A DNA stretch of 64,000 bases from a virus, in IMG/VR virus record IMGVR_UViG_3300014720_000003, positions 62,001 through 126,000 of that record; one strand, 5' to 3'. This document shows positions 44,834 through 53,103 of the stretch, one piece after another. A program made the position numbers and the translations under genes. The notes beneath the pieces were generated by a model, which had not been told where the DNA came from, did not search any database, and saw only the letters and a program-made list of their open reading frames with translations. Position 1 is the stretch's first letter. Each line of letters begins with the position of its first letter.

Positions 44834-45061
44834 TTAAGCATTACCGCCATTTACACTATTAATAAAGATACCATTATAAAAACGATATCCATACTTATCA
44901 TCAATATCAGATAATATAGGAGTATTTAGCACATAACGATCATAAACAATGGTGCCAGCATCCGGAAAACCGGTTCTAGCACAAGTTACAACCATTGTGC
45001 CGTTTTTAATATTGTTAGCCGAAATTGCTTTGGTAATATCTGTAAATGGTCTAGTAGCCAT
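44834..45061 (-). CDS. Small virion-region protein (75 aa)
   Basis: 75 residues, beta-type, with GFPDAGTIVYDRYVLNTPIL. Not recognised. CGGAG precedes the ATG. It lies upstream of the fibre gene and could be a small structural or capping protein. Confidence 0.45.
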   Translation of the reverse strand: MATRPFTDITKAISANNIKNGTMVVTCARTGFPDAGTIVYDRYVLNTPILSDIDDKYGYRFYNGIFINSVNGGNA

Positions 45062-45109
45062 AAATTTCTCCGGTATAAGAATGTGTTAATATTTGATACA
45101 CCACTATTA

Positions 45110-45427
45110 TTACTTATCTATACGTTCCTCAAGAGCTTCTAGGGTTTTACCCAGTGTGGCTATTTGAATTTTTAATTCTGTCATTACTTCTGTGTTTCGT
45201 TGCAAAGCACTAGCAAATGCCGCTTGAGTTTCTTTATTAGTAGCTAATCTTTCCATAATAAATTGACGATCAATATTATATGGACTTTGAGTTTCAATCA
45301 TATAGGCCACCTCACTTTTAGTAGCCATATTACGACCTATTGCAACCCAAAACCCAACCATTGTTACTATTATTCCAATACTAGTGGTAGCAATATTTTC
45401 CCAAAAATGAATTATAGTTTCGCTCAT
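45110..45427 (-). CDS. Membrane protein with coiled-coil tail
   Basis: 105 residues: a transmembrane segment near 13-30 (TSIGIIVTMVGFWVAIG) and a long amphipathic C-terminal helix (TEVMTELKIQIATLGKTLEALEERI). GGGAGAT precedes the ATG. The design is of holin/anti-holin or spanin-like phage proteins, or a small trimeric envelope protein. It starts directly after a strong terminator, so it may be read through or have its own expression. Confidence 0.5.
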   Translation of the reverse strand: MSETIIHFWENIATTSIGIIVTMVGFWVAIGRNMATKSEVAYMIETQSPYNIDRQFIMERLATNKETQAAFASALQRNTEVMTELKIQIATLGKTLEALEERIDK

Positions 45428-45440
45428 AGTTATCTCCCAT

Positions 45441-45476
45441 AAAAAAAAGCCACCGCACCTTGCGGCACGATGGCTT
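45441..45476 (-). terminator. Rho-independent terminator after the 200-aa virion gene
   Basis: Minus strand: AAGCCA, a 5-base bulge, CCGCA, AGG loop, TGCGG, TGGCTT, then a run of eight T (45448-45441). It lies 26 bases after the stop of the gene at 45503-46105 and before the next start. The best terminator in the window. Confidence 0.85.
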
Positions 45477-45502
45477 GTTAGTAATCGAAAACCTTTCAGA
45501 TA

Positions 45503-46105
45503 TCAATAATTGCTTTTGGCTTTGTAGTTATCATTATAAGGAACTGTTGATCCTCTCATATACGTTAGTTCGCCAGGAACAGTTTGACTGGGATTAGCAG
45601 CATCATCACTAGTACCACTACCTGTTGCATTAGTAGTTTGATTCCAAGGAGTTATAGTTTGAGTAGCAGGGTATCCTGCGTCAAATTCTCCGGTATAACG
45701 ATTGTATTTGTTTTCTCTTATTGCTTTGGTAAATAATACAGATTTTTGATTTTCTGCTTTATTGATACTACGAATAACATCATTATCATTACCTGGAGTT
45801 TTGATAGCATTAGTAGAAACACCGGCTAATTCATCTGTAATTAAACTACTAATTGGTTTAACATTGTTGTAAGCAAATGTGCCAGCAGAAACAGCTTTAC
45901 CAGCATAATCTTTTTGTGTAACACTATCTTCGACAACCTTGGAACCAAAAGCGTCAACAGTAGGTACAACTGTTTTTACACCCTCCATTTTATTGGATGT
46001 AATCGTACCGTTGGCTTTCATTGTACCATCATTATTGTCTGCTTCAACAATATAACCATAAGGTGAAACCGTTGTTGCACTACCATTAATTTGAGCTGTG
46101 GCCAT
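45503..46105 (-). CDS. Putative abundant virion protein (200 aa)
   Basis: 200 residues from ATG 46105; an ATG four codons earlier (46117) lies inside the GGAG site and is rejected. The sequence is polar, Thr/Asn/Ala-rich (VVPTVDAFGSKVVEDSVTQKD, TAGTFAYNNV), with no motif. It has its own leader with a perfect palindrome and a strong terminator behind it, a pattern expected for highly made structural proteins such as a decoration or major tail protein. Confidence 0.5.
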   Translation of the reverse strand: MATAQINGSATTVSPYGYIVEADNNDGTMKANGTITSNKMEGVKTVVPTVDAFGSKVVEDSVTQKDYAGKAVSAGTFAYNNVKPISSLITDELAGVSTNAIKTPGNDNDVIRSINKAENQKSVLFTKAIRENKYNRYTGEFDAGYPATQTITPWNQTTNATGSGTSDDAANPSQTVPGELTYMRGSTVPYNDNYKAKSNY

Positions 46106-46142
46106 ATTTAACTCCATATATATATATATATTATTGGATAGA

Positions 46143-46156
46143 TGTCTTATAAGACA
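46143..46156. promoter_or_regulatory. 14-base perfect palindrome in the leader of the 200-aa virion gene
   Basis: TGTCTTATAAGACA reads the same on both strands. On the minus strand TTGTCT overlaps it, 18 bases upstream of TAATAT, a possible weak -35/-10 pair. A 16-base AT repeat lies just before the ribosome binding site (46116-46131). It could be an operator or a phage-specific late promoter element for the sigma factor encoded at 48719-49378; not proven. Confidence 0.4.
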
Positions 46157-46170
46157 AATACACCATATTT

Positions 46171-46830
46171 TTACTTATGTGTCAGATTAAATTTTACGAA
46201 ATTCTTTAAGCTATTTAGTGAGTTGGTTCTAAAGCCAGATAGGCCGGATTTAGATAGTGTGAAAAAATGCTTATCTAGCCACATATTACCGGTACATAAT
46301 ATTTGAAGATTCTTCGAATTTTCATGCAAAAAGATAGATGCTAAGATATTATCGGCTAAATTATCTATAAAATATCCAGTAGATGGAAAAACCTGAATAA
46401 CATTATTACTTTCTAATATTTCGCAAATTTTTTTTAAACAATGGTGGTCGAACATGCGATATTCCAAAACATATCTAGCTTTGATACCAAAAGAACCACA
46501 CAGCTCCGCACAACTTTTAACATCATCACGAATTTTATCATATTTTCGATTGGAAGCTAAATTTTGAGGCATAGAGATATCAACAATATTAGCTCCTGCT
46601 TTGTGAGATTGTTGTATAGCACATAAACGGGTTTTTAAATCAGAAATTCCCAGGGGATAATCTATTGAACAAGACAATTCTATATTTTGTGATAGACTAG
46701 CTTTAGTTGTTTTGACCAGATAATAGGGAACTGTGATGCTATGAATATTGTACACGCATAGTTCTTTAACCATGTCTCTGGCTAAAGCATCACTGGTTTC
46801 AGTATCTGTGATTGCAAAATCTATAAACAT
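46171..46830 (-). CDS. DeoC-like aldolase-fold protein, Schiff-base lysine not evident
   Basis: 219 residues following the deoxyribose-phosphate aldolase barrel: CSIDYPLGISDLKTRLCAI, then AGANIVDISMP, KARYVLEYRMFD, FPSTGY and KSGLSGFRTNSL. The class-I aldolase normally carries its catalytic lysine in VKTSTGF; here the equivalent segment is VFPSTGY, so Lys is replaced by Phe. It may be inactive, use another lysine (the KSG segment) or have a binding role. Located next to ClpP. Confidence 0.6.
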   Translation of the reverse strand: MFIDFAITDTETSDALARDMVKELCVYNIHSITVPYYLVKTTKASLSQNIELSCSIDYPLGISDLKTRLCAIQQSHKAGANIVDISMPQNLASNRKYDKIRDDVKSCAELCGSFGIKARYVLEYRMFDHHCLKKICEILESNNVIQVFPSTGYFIDNLADNILASIFLHENSKNLQILCTGNMWLDKHFFTLSKSGLSGFRTNSLNSLKNFVKFNLTHK

Positions 46831-46831
46831 T

Positions 46832-47515
46832 TTATTTTTTCATCAAGTTTTTGATATAGTCTATGTTTGGATATTTTTTACTACCTAAAATACCATCTGC
46901 AAAACCATAATCAACAGCTTCTTCTGCTGTAAGAATCCAATCTCGTTTTGTCGCCAATTGAGTAACAATATGTTTTCTAACCATTAATCTTTTCCAGTTT
47001 TTTTCTTTACAAATCTTACTATTCATACACTTTTCTGTGAATATATCAATCATCTTCTCGCTTTCTTTTTCGCTCCATTGAACCATGCTCAAGGCCGCTT
47101 TGTGTTCATTATCCACACTAATAGAACCATAATGAATAAGAAAATTAGTATTAGGAGTAAGTATCCTAAGATGAGCAGCCTGTAGTAATACAGTGCTGCT
47201 GGATTCTACTTTAGCATTAGCAACAATTATAATTTTGCTTTTACTACTTTTAATAGTATCATATATGCCTAAACAATCTTGCCAATCACCTCCCGGCATA
47301 TGCATGTGAACTAATATTGGTTCTAAAGAAAGTAGATTAAGATATCTTATATTTTTTTGAAATACTATTGCTGATCTATAATCCACACCAGATTCATTAT
47401 CATCAGAAAAATAAGAATGTAAATATATTTCTCTATTTTCTACATCAATATTATATGAATGTATATCGTTAAGAGAATTATTACTATTATCAATTTTATT
47501 TTTGTGACTCGTCAT
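46832..47515 (-). CDS. clpP: ClpP-like serine protease
   Basis: 227 residues. ILVHMHMPGGDWQDCLGIYD, then VESSSTVLLQAAHLR with Ser105 in the place of the nucleophile, and NFLIHYGS with His128, as in ClpP (usual S-M-G and M-I-H-Q). A C-terminal AAEAVDYGFAD-like segment (EEAVDYGFADGIL) closes the family pattern. Could act as the head maturation protease or modify host proteolysis. The adjacent genes are unrecognised virion-like proteins. Confidence 0.7.
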   Translation of the reverse strand: MTSHKNKIDNSNNSLNDIHSYNIDVENREIYLHSYFSDDNESGVDYRSAIVFQKNIRYLNLLSLEPILVHMHMPGGDWQDCLGIYDTIKSSKSKIIIVANAKVESSSTVLLQAAHLRILTPNTNFLIHYGSISVDNEHKAALSMVQWSEKESEKMIDIFTEKCMNSKICKEKNWKRLMVRKHIVTQLATKRDWILTAEEAVDYGFADGILGSKKYPNIDYIKNLMKK

Positions 47516-47954
47516 ACATTAAATTTATATGGTTATATATTATATCGTTAATATTCTTCATTACTTCTGAATCATTAAAACATTTACCAATAGCAATTCT
47601 AAAACGATATCTTGTAAAAATATCTAGTATCTCAATTCCGGGTATATTTTCTAGTATATTCTTAATTTGTTCGGAGATATTAAAATTACTATGACCCAGC
47701 CAGAAATTAAAAATTTTACTAGATGCTGTATATTCATTATATGGAATTAAACCCATAGGAGAAGCAATAACTCTTATTGGAGATGAGGTTCTAATTTTAG
47801 GTTGATCTATATTTTCTTCATTATCTTCATCGTGATCAATAAAATCCGAATCTCCTATAGTATTATTATAGTCAGTCCATTTGGCTTCATCCATATCTCC
47901 ACCAAAAGGATCATTCCATTTTTCCCATATTATTAATGGTTTAATTCTAGTCAT
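47496..47954 (-). CDS. Hypothetical protein (152 aa)
   Basis: 152 residues: an acidic, Asp/Glu-rich N-terminal half (GGDMDEAKWTDYNN, HDEDNEENID) and a folded C-terminal half with FNFWLGHSNFNISEQIKNIL, then IEILDIFTRYRFRIAIGK. Not recognised. Overlaps clpP by 20 bases. Confidence 0.45.
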   Translation of the reverse strand: MTRIKPLIIWEKWNDPFGGDMDEAKWTDYNNTIGDSDFIDHDEDNEENIDQPKIRTSSPIRVIASPMGLIPYNEYTASSKIFNFWLGHSNFNISEQIKNILENIPGIEILDIFTRYRFRIAIGKCFNDSEVMKNINDIIYNHINLMYDESQK

Positions 47955-48334
47955 TATTTACCAGAAAAACTAGTTGGTTTTATTACTGGAGAATTGGCAC
48001 ACTCATCAGATTTTTGTGTTTTTAAACTTGATAAGGTTTTAAGACTAATATCTAAATATGAGGATAAAGCATAACAAAACTGGTGATACTCTGGCCCCCT
48101 TTCAGATAATTCTTCAATGAGATCAGTTAGGTCTGTGTAATAGACCCCGTAGTGCAAAAATATCATTGCTTTAGCAAACTTTTCCGCTCCTTCCAAAGAA
48201 GTGTCATTAATATTGATTTGAATTTTAGGAATAGAAGCATCAGGTTCTATATACAGACTAAAACTATTAATGTGATGATGTTCTTGTTTAGAACCATTCT
48301 TCTTTTCAAAGAATTTAGCAAATATGTTCTTCAT
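47954..48334 (-). CDS. Hypothetical protein (126 aa)
   Basis: 126 residues, alpha/beta, with SLYIEPDASIPKIQININD and a long helix (GAEKFAKAMIFLHYGVYY). No motif recognised. It touches the upstream and downstream genes by 1-4 bases. Part of a run of unknown genes between sigma factor and ClpP. Confidence 0.45.
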   Translation of the reverse strand: MKNIFAKFFEKKNGSKQEHHHINSFSLYIEPDASIPKIQININDTSLEGAEKFAKAMIFLHYGVYYTDLTDLIEELSERGPEYHQFCYALSSYLDISLKTLSSLKTQKSDECANSPVIKPTSFSGK

Positions 48335-48726
48335 TGTAGTTTTTGAATTACTTCATAAAGTAGGTTATAATGAATAGAATCAACAATAGAATCCATAGAT
48401 ATCCAATAACTATTATTGATATTGTTTGTGTATTGAACAAAAAAACCATAAACTAGATCTATTGATTCTGTATTATCTAGTTGAGTTACTGAAATTAATT
48501 GCGGGATTAGATATATATAGTTAGTAATTATATGTTGTTTCAGAGTATCAATGATTTTTTCATTTATATTCAGAATATTATTGCTATAAATAGGTATTTT
48601 TGGAAATATAAGATTTTCTTTATCTAGAGATAGAATCTTGGTTGAATCTATGCTATTGGTATTGTTCTCAAAAGATATAACAACACAATTAGCATTAACC
48701 AAGAATTTATTACTATTTTCAGACAT
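48331..48726 (-). CDS. Hypothetical protein (131 aa)
   Basis: 131 residues, Asn/Ile-rich, with IFPKIPIYSNNILNINEKI and TQLDNTESIDLVYGFFVQY. No motif recognised. Overlaps the sigma factor gene end by 8 bases. Confidence 0.42.
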   Translation of the reverse strand: MSENSNKFLVNANCVVISFENNTNSIDSTKILSLDKENLIFPKIPIYSNNILNINEKIIDTLKQHIITNYIYLIPQLISVTQLDNTESIDLVYGFFVQYTNNINNSYWISMDSIVDSIHYNLLYEVIQKLQ

Positions 48727-49378
48727 TTACAGCATTCCTAATGATATCTATAGCCTTATTCAAGCCCTGTCTCACAGCCTCTCTTGTTATACCATATTTT
48801 TGGCCAATTTTTTCAAAAGTGTATGACTCAAAATAATATAGTCGGATATAGTCTTTTTGTCTATCTGTTAGATAATCTGTTGATAAAAGTTTATCAATAA
48901 GATCGGTCAAATTCTGTTTATTTTCATTTTCTATAGAAATTTCTTCTGGATCTTTTACCCTAGTGTCTTCTGTTAAATCATGAGCCGATGAACTATCATG
49001 GCTCTCATCTAGCATAAAATCAAGTGAGTATGTTTTTATGTGTTTTTTATTCAGTTTCTTGTTCTTTGTTACTAAAGTTTGAATTGCCCACAACGCACAC
49101 TGATTACGATATGAGTATTTTGTTTTTTTGGTTCCTTTCTCATTTTGGTAATTATCATCCCAACGCCAATCCGCCATCATAATAGCATTAGCCACAGAAG
49201 CAATAGCATCCTCATCTTTTAGCATTTTTGTTGCTAGACCATTATAAAATTGATTAGCAAATTTTGAAATAGCTTTTTTTGCTAATAATAAATAGGTTTC
49301 TAGACTATCAAACTCAATCGAATTATGATCCTTGTAGGCAATCTTATGATTACCTACTCCATGTATTTGTAATAGCAT
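48719..49378 (-). CDS. RNA polymerase sigma factor (sigma-70 family, phage type)
   Basis: 219 residues. A region-2-like part (ASVANAIMMADWRWDDNY, then YRNQCALWAIQTLV) and a clear region 4 at about 165-215 (LTDRQKDYIRLYYFESYTFE, KIGQKYGITREAVRQGLNKA), which binds the -35 box through the helix-turn-helix. It directs host RNA polymerase to phage promoters, probably late ones. GAGGAC precedes the ATG. It is the only transcription initiation factor in the window. Confidence 0.85.
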   Translation of the reverse strand: MLLQIHGVGNHKIAYKDHNSIEFDSLETYLLLAKKAISKFANQFYNGLATKMLKDEDAIASVANAIMMADWRWDDNYQNEKGTKKTKYSYRNQCALWAIQTLVTKNKKLNKKHIKTYSLDFMLDESHDSSSAHDLTEDTRVKDPEEISIENENKQNLTDLIDKLLSTDYLTDRQKDYIRLYYFESYTFEKIGQKYGITREAVRQGLNKAIDIIRNAVNV

Positions 49379-49410
49379 ATGTCCTCTATAATGTGTCCTA
49401 AAAAAAATAA

Positions 49411-50139
49411 TTACTTAGTTAACTTTTTCCACTGTTCTGTATCTGGTCTATCCTTATCTCCTGGTTTAGCGGGTTTGTACCTTTTCCCCATTCTTTCTTT
49501 TTTCTTACGAATATTTTCCCATAAGCCTGGAAGATTTTTTCCTGCTTCTGCTCCTTCTGTATCGGTTTCGCTTTCACCGAACATGAGAAAATTGTGAATG
49601 GTCAGCATGTAATCTTCTGTTACTGCGATTTTACCTTGTAACCAACTTTCTGTCAAGCCTTCTTTTACGGATGGATTGTCTATAGCATCCACTATTGCTT
49701 GAGCGTGTATCGCTATAGATTTGATAGATCCTAGACTCATTTCATAAAAATCATACTTGTACTCCATCAATTCCATCTCTGGACTTTCTTCTTCCATATC
49801 CTCAACCTCTGTAAAATCACCATCTTCTGCTTTAGTTGTAATACCTAATTGATCTTTTGTGGCTTTCGGTAAGGCAGCAACAAACTCTGGACCTTTACGC
49901 TTAGCCATATTATATAACTTTTTTAGAAATGCATCATAAGTCATTGGGCCTTTCATGCGACCAAAATTACTAATAGCATCTGGTATATCTGCTGGTGTTA
50001 CAATTGGAAAAGATCGTGTTTCAGGAAAAAGGAAATCGCTATCTTTGAGTTCACTACGTTTTTTTCCCTTATAAGTCTTTTGAGCGGCGCTAACGAGTTC
50101 GTCATTAACTGCATTTAAAATATCATTTATACGATCCAT
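49411..50139 (-). CDS. Hypothetical virion-region protein (242 aa)
   Basis: 242 residues. A segment FLFPETRSFPIVTPADIPDAI, then FLKKLYNMAKRKGPEFVAAL, resembles the conserved region found in phage head or prohead proteins. An acidic middle (TEVEDMEEESPEMELMEYK) and a basic C-terminus follow. Exact role unknown; a scaffold or internal head protein is possible. Confidence 0.48.
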   Translation of the reverse strand: MDRINDILNAVNDELVSAAQKTYKGKKRSELKDSDFLFPETRSFPIVTPADIPDAISNFGRMKGPMTYDAFLKKLYNMAKRKGPEFVAALPKATKDQLGITTKAEDGDFTEVEDMEEESPEMELMEYKYDFYEMSLGSIKSIAIHAQAIVDAIDNPSVKEGLTESWLQGKIAVTEDYMLTIHNFLMFGESETDTEGAEAGKNLPGLWENIRKKKERMGKRYKPAKPGDKDRPDTEQWKKLTK

Positions 50140-50812
50140 TATATTGCCTCTTTAATCTAGGATGTAAAACCTTAAAAAGATAATCACTTAAAAGTATACC
50201 AGCATCACAATCCGATTGATAGTGAACCCCTTGCATAATTCTTGATTTGGTTGTTTCTCCAACTATTTGTGATAATAAATATTTATATTGAGGATACATA
50301 TCGGCTAAAATATTAGCACCAAGATTAGTATACACCACATGGCCAGAAGGATATGATGGGGTGTGGTGAGTTTTTGTTTGTATAACATCAATATCCAAAT
50401 TATAAATTTGGGCCAAATTATATGGTCTAATTCTATTAAAGTAGAATTTAGTGTTAAAAATAAAGGGCTTTACAATATTGTAAAATTCTTTGAAATAATT
50501 GAATGGAAACTGTATCCCGAGTTTATCTACTAAATTATATATAAGATAATTAGGACTATCGTCTATATCATAGATAAGTTTAATACTGTCTGTGGAACGA
50601 TTGTGTGTCTGCTTAACAACATAATTAAGTTCTCTAAATGTGGATGAACTAGAGTTCAATAAAGGAGGATCTAATATGTTCTTCCATTCGATATCTTTGG
50701 CAATATCGGGAATAGTATATTCTATATTGTAGTCAACATAAACTAGACTATCAATATCTTTAGAAATATATATTTGATTAATTTCTGATAATATTTTATA
50801 GTGGCGATCCAT
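50123..50812 (-). CDS. PAP2-family phosphatase
   Basis: 229 residues with the PAP2 signature: K-F-Y-F-N-R-I-R-P (Lys122, Arg129), P-S-G-H (155-158) and S-R-I-M-Q-G-V-H-Y-Q-S-D (190-201). These residues form the phosphatase site of lipid phosphatases and bacterial acid phosphatases. No clear transmembrane spans, so a soluble or secreted acid-phosphatase type. Substrate unknown; nucleotide or lipid phosphates possible. Confidence 0.82.
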   Translation of the reverse strand: MDRHYKILSEINQIYISKDIDSLVYVDYNIEYTIPDIAKDIEWKNILDPPLLNSSSSTFRELNYVVKQTHNRSTDSIKLIYDIDDSPNYLIYNLVDKLGIQFPFNYFKEFYNIVKPFIFNTKFYFNRIRPYNLAQIYNLDIDVIQTKTHHTPSYPSGHVVYTNLGANILADMYPQYKYLLSQIVGETTKSRIMQGVHYQSDCDAGILLSDYLFKVLHPRLKRQYNGSYK

Positions 50813-51348
50813 TATACTTGAATGCTAAGGAAATTATCTAATCCCATTTGTTCAATTAGTTTTAGATAAGACTCATATAATACAATTCCGTCTTCACTCC
50901 CTTGAAGTAGTGGTATCATTATATTTGCTGTCATTTCATCTCCAACTGCTCTCGCAGCAACAATTGTTTCTCTTTCAGCAGCAGAGGCTTCTCTGACAGA
51001 ATTAAGATTATATTGAATCAGAGCAACCATATCGTGTCTTGTCCAACTTGGGGCAGAGATGGTTAGGGGTTGATAATCCACATCGAAAAATTCTAGTCTT
51101 TTTACATTTTCCATAGCGTGTTGATGTTCTTGTTCAGCATCGGCTTTGATTATATCTGCTAATTTTTTGTAACCCCATCTTTCTAGATGAATAGCCTGGG
51201 CAGTTAATACGGTTGTTTGTTGCCAATGAATATTTAATGATTTCTTTAGGCATTCAATAACAGTATTACTAGAATAACCATCAATATTTTGGGCTTTACT
51301 TTGCATTTTAACCTCTGATTGCTTTAATAAATCATTAATAGTTGTCAT
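50812..51348 (-). CDS. Ferritin-like (bacterioferritin/Dps-type) protein
   Basis: 178 residues, a four-helix bundle pattern: LKKSLNIHWQQTTVLTAQAIH, KADAEQEHQHAMENVKRL with E-x-x-x-H spacing, then SAAERETIVAARAVGDEMTA and LQGSEDGIVLYESYLKLIEQ. The His/Glu residues could form a diiron site. Iron storage, DNA protection or redox work are possible. An unusual gene beside virion-type genes. Confidence 0.68.
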   Translation of the reverse strand: MTTINDLLKQSEVKMQSKAQNIDGYSSNTVIECLKKSLNIHWQQTTVLTAQAIHLERWGYKKLADIIKADAEQEHQHAMENVKRLEFFDVDYQPLTISAPSWTRHDMVALIQYNLNSVREASAAERETIVAARAVGDEMTANIMIPLLQGSEDGIVLYESYLKLIEQMGLDNFLSIQV

Positions 51349-51362
51349 GATCTCTCCTTATA

Positions 51363-52031
51363 TTACCATGCTTTGCAAGACCAGTATCTTGCTTTCCATT
51401 TTGGACCAGGATTAGCACAATTATGTCTTGCCCTAAATGAACGTCTTCTTTCTGGAATATTTTTTTTGATTTTCATATTCGGATCACCAAAATTTACTTT
51501 AACAATATTTCCTTTTTCATTTTTTACATAAACGCTAAATTTCTTAGGGCCGTCTGGAGTTCTAAATGGTTTGTTCAGGGTTACTTTTCTACCCTGATAT
51601 TCAGAGGCCCTACCTTGATAAACTAAATATCTTTCATTTTTCTTATAATTACCTAGTCTGTCAAAATAGAACAATTCAAAAGTTTTTGGATCCATGTAAG
51701 TGAATTTGGCATCGCTATCTAGATCTGATAAATCTATTATCTCTACTTCTTCTTCGGTATCTATGTACTGATTGCTTTCTGGAATAATAATATTTGATGC
51801 AGTTACCTCTTCAACAGAGCCACAATCGTCACAATCTTCGAAAGCAATAGAAAAACCTAAAATATCTAACACATGATCCAGTAAAGAATTTTTAGACTTA
51901 CGGGTTTGTCCAATACAGATTGCAACTCTTTGCTTTGAATCTGGATATTCTTTTTTCATAGTTTCGTTTCCCATGCAACGAGAAACAAATTTTTTCTTAT
52001 CTTCATTTTTTTCTGGATTAGGAATTGGCAT
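51363..52031 (-). CDS. Fusion of two small phage domains (virion or maturation protein)
   Basis: 222 residues. The N-terminus (MPIPNPEKNEDKKKFVSRC, then SKQRVAICIGQT) matches a short motif found at the start of many phage head-region proteins. The C-terminus (PERRRSFRARHNCANPGPKWKARYWSC) matches another conserved phage module. A long acidic linker (residues 70-105) joins them. The exact role is unclear, perhaps a head-associated or packaging protein. Adjacent to the ferritin-like gene. Confidence 0.5.
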   Translation of the reverse strand: MPIPNPEKNEDKKKFVSRCMGNETMKKEYPDSKQRVAICIGQTRKSKNSLLDHVLDILGFSIAFEDCDDCGSVEEVTASNIIIPESNQYIDTEEEVEIIDLSDLDSDAKFTYMDPKTFELFYFDRLGNYKKNERYLVYQGRASEYQGRKVTLNKPFRTPDGPKKFSVYVKNEKGNIVKVNFGDPNMKIKKNIPERRRSFRARHNCANPGPKWKARYWSCKAW

Positions 52032-53103
52032 GATAGCTATTATTTAGTAATAAGGTTTCGTTAATAATATTAGCAGTATTAGTCCAGCTATATTTCTGTG
52101 CTGTAGCTAATCCTCCTGGATTTGATCTGATGTTATTCTGATACACATATTTCATATAATGCACAGTTTGTTCTAGTTGATCGTCTCCCAATTTGGCCCA
52201 ATTACCTTGACCAAAAAACCATTTTCCATCATTAGCTGGTTCTGTTTCATCAACAGAAATTAAAAAAGCATTATTATCATTACAATATTCTGTATGAGCA
52301 GAATAGAAGGTCGTGATGATTGGTTTATCTAAAGCCATACTTTCCAGAATTTCATTGTTCCAGCCCTCTGCTCTAGATAGGAAAACACCACAATCGCACC
52401 TATATATAAATTCAGCCAAATGATATTGTGTGGGTAGTTTACTATATACTTTAATTTTATCTTTTAGTTTAGATTGTTCTACCAAATTTAGCCACTGATT
52501 AGTTTCTTCATCGTTCAAAAATGGGTTGTGAGGCAATAACCATAATTCTACATCGTCCTGTTCATTAAACGATAAATCAAAAGCCTTTATTAGGAGATCG
52601 TGACCTTTTCTTAGTTCCCATTTACCAATATGAAAAAATATATACTTATTATTATTGAATCTAATTTTTGGTGGACTATTAAAGATTGTCAAATCAACCG
52701 CTAAAGGAGACACATAAATCGGAGTGTTTATACCGTTGTTCTCTAGTATTGTTTTACCCCATGTCGATGCTGTAAAAATAAAATCAGGATATTTTAAATG
52801 ATGTTTTTCTCTATCTGTAAAAGTATCCAGTTCGAAAAATGGAAACGCATAATAATGCCCCTTACCTATTCTGGAAGCAAGATCATGTTGGTGCCATATT
52901 TTTAAACACGGGGCATCATAATCGAATTCGCTACTATTTTTCAGATAATTTTGTACAATAGACTTATCTGTTTCTGAATTAACTTCGACATTTGTTCCTA
53001 TGGGGAATAATGCTATATTATTATTGAGATTCTTCATAATGTTTAGTGAAGTAATCCCATACCCAGTACTATTAATTGGACAATTTAAATTAAGATTTTT
53101 CAT
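52018..53103 (-). CDS. Glycosyltransferase, GT4-like
   Basis: About 361 residues. N-terminal part with NSTGYGITSLNIMKNL (acceptor loop), IFHIGKWELRKGHDLLIKAF at the donor domain start, and EGWNNEILESMALDKPIITT, the E-x-x-x-x-E-x-x-A motif. The longer frame from 53154 would overlap the GMP reductase by 65 bases; the ATG at 53103 fits the family start. It lies between GMP reductase and a virion-like gene; target unknown. Confidence 0.75.
   Translation of the reverse strand: MKNLNLNCPINSTGYGITSLNIMKNLNNNIALFPIGTNVEVNSETDKSIVQNYLKNSSEFDYDAPCLKIWHQHDLASRIGKGHYYAFPFFELDTFTDREKHHLKYPDFIFTASTWGKTILENNGINTPIYVSPLAVDLTIFNSPPKIRFNNNKYIFFHIGKWELRKGHDLLIKAFDLSFNEQDDVELWLLPHNPFLNDEETNQWLNLVEQSKLKDKIKVYSKLPTQYHLAEFIYRCDCGVFLSRAEGWNNEILESMALDKPIITTFYSAHTEYCNDNNAFLISVDETEPANDGKWFFGQGNWAKLGDDQLEQTVHYMKYVYQNNIRSNPGGLATAQKYSWTNTANIINETLLLNNSYHANS

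Noticed and set aside
45062-45109. Possible promoter in the 48-base gap upstream of the 75-aa gene
   Set aside because: No -35/-10 pair close to consensus; only the TGGTGTAT string is shared with the leader near 46160, which is too short to use.
46116-46131. AT dinucleotide repeat as a tandem repeat or origin element
   Set aside because: Only 16 bases in an AT-rich genome leader; noted with the palindrome but not called an origin.
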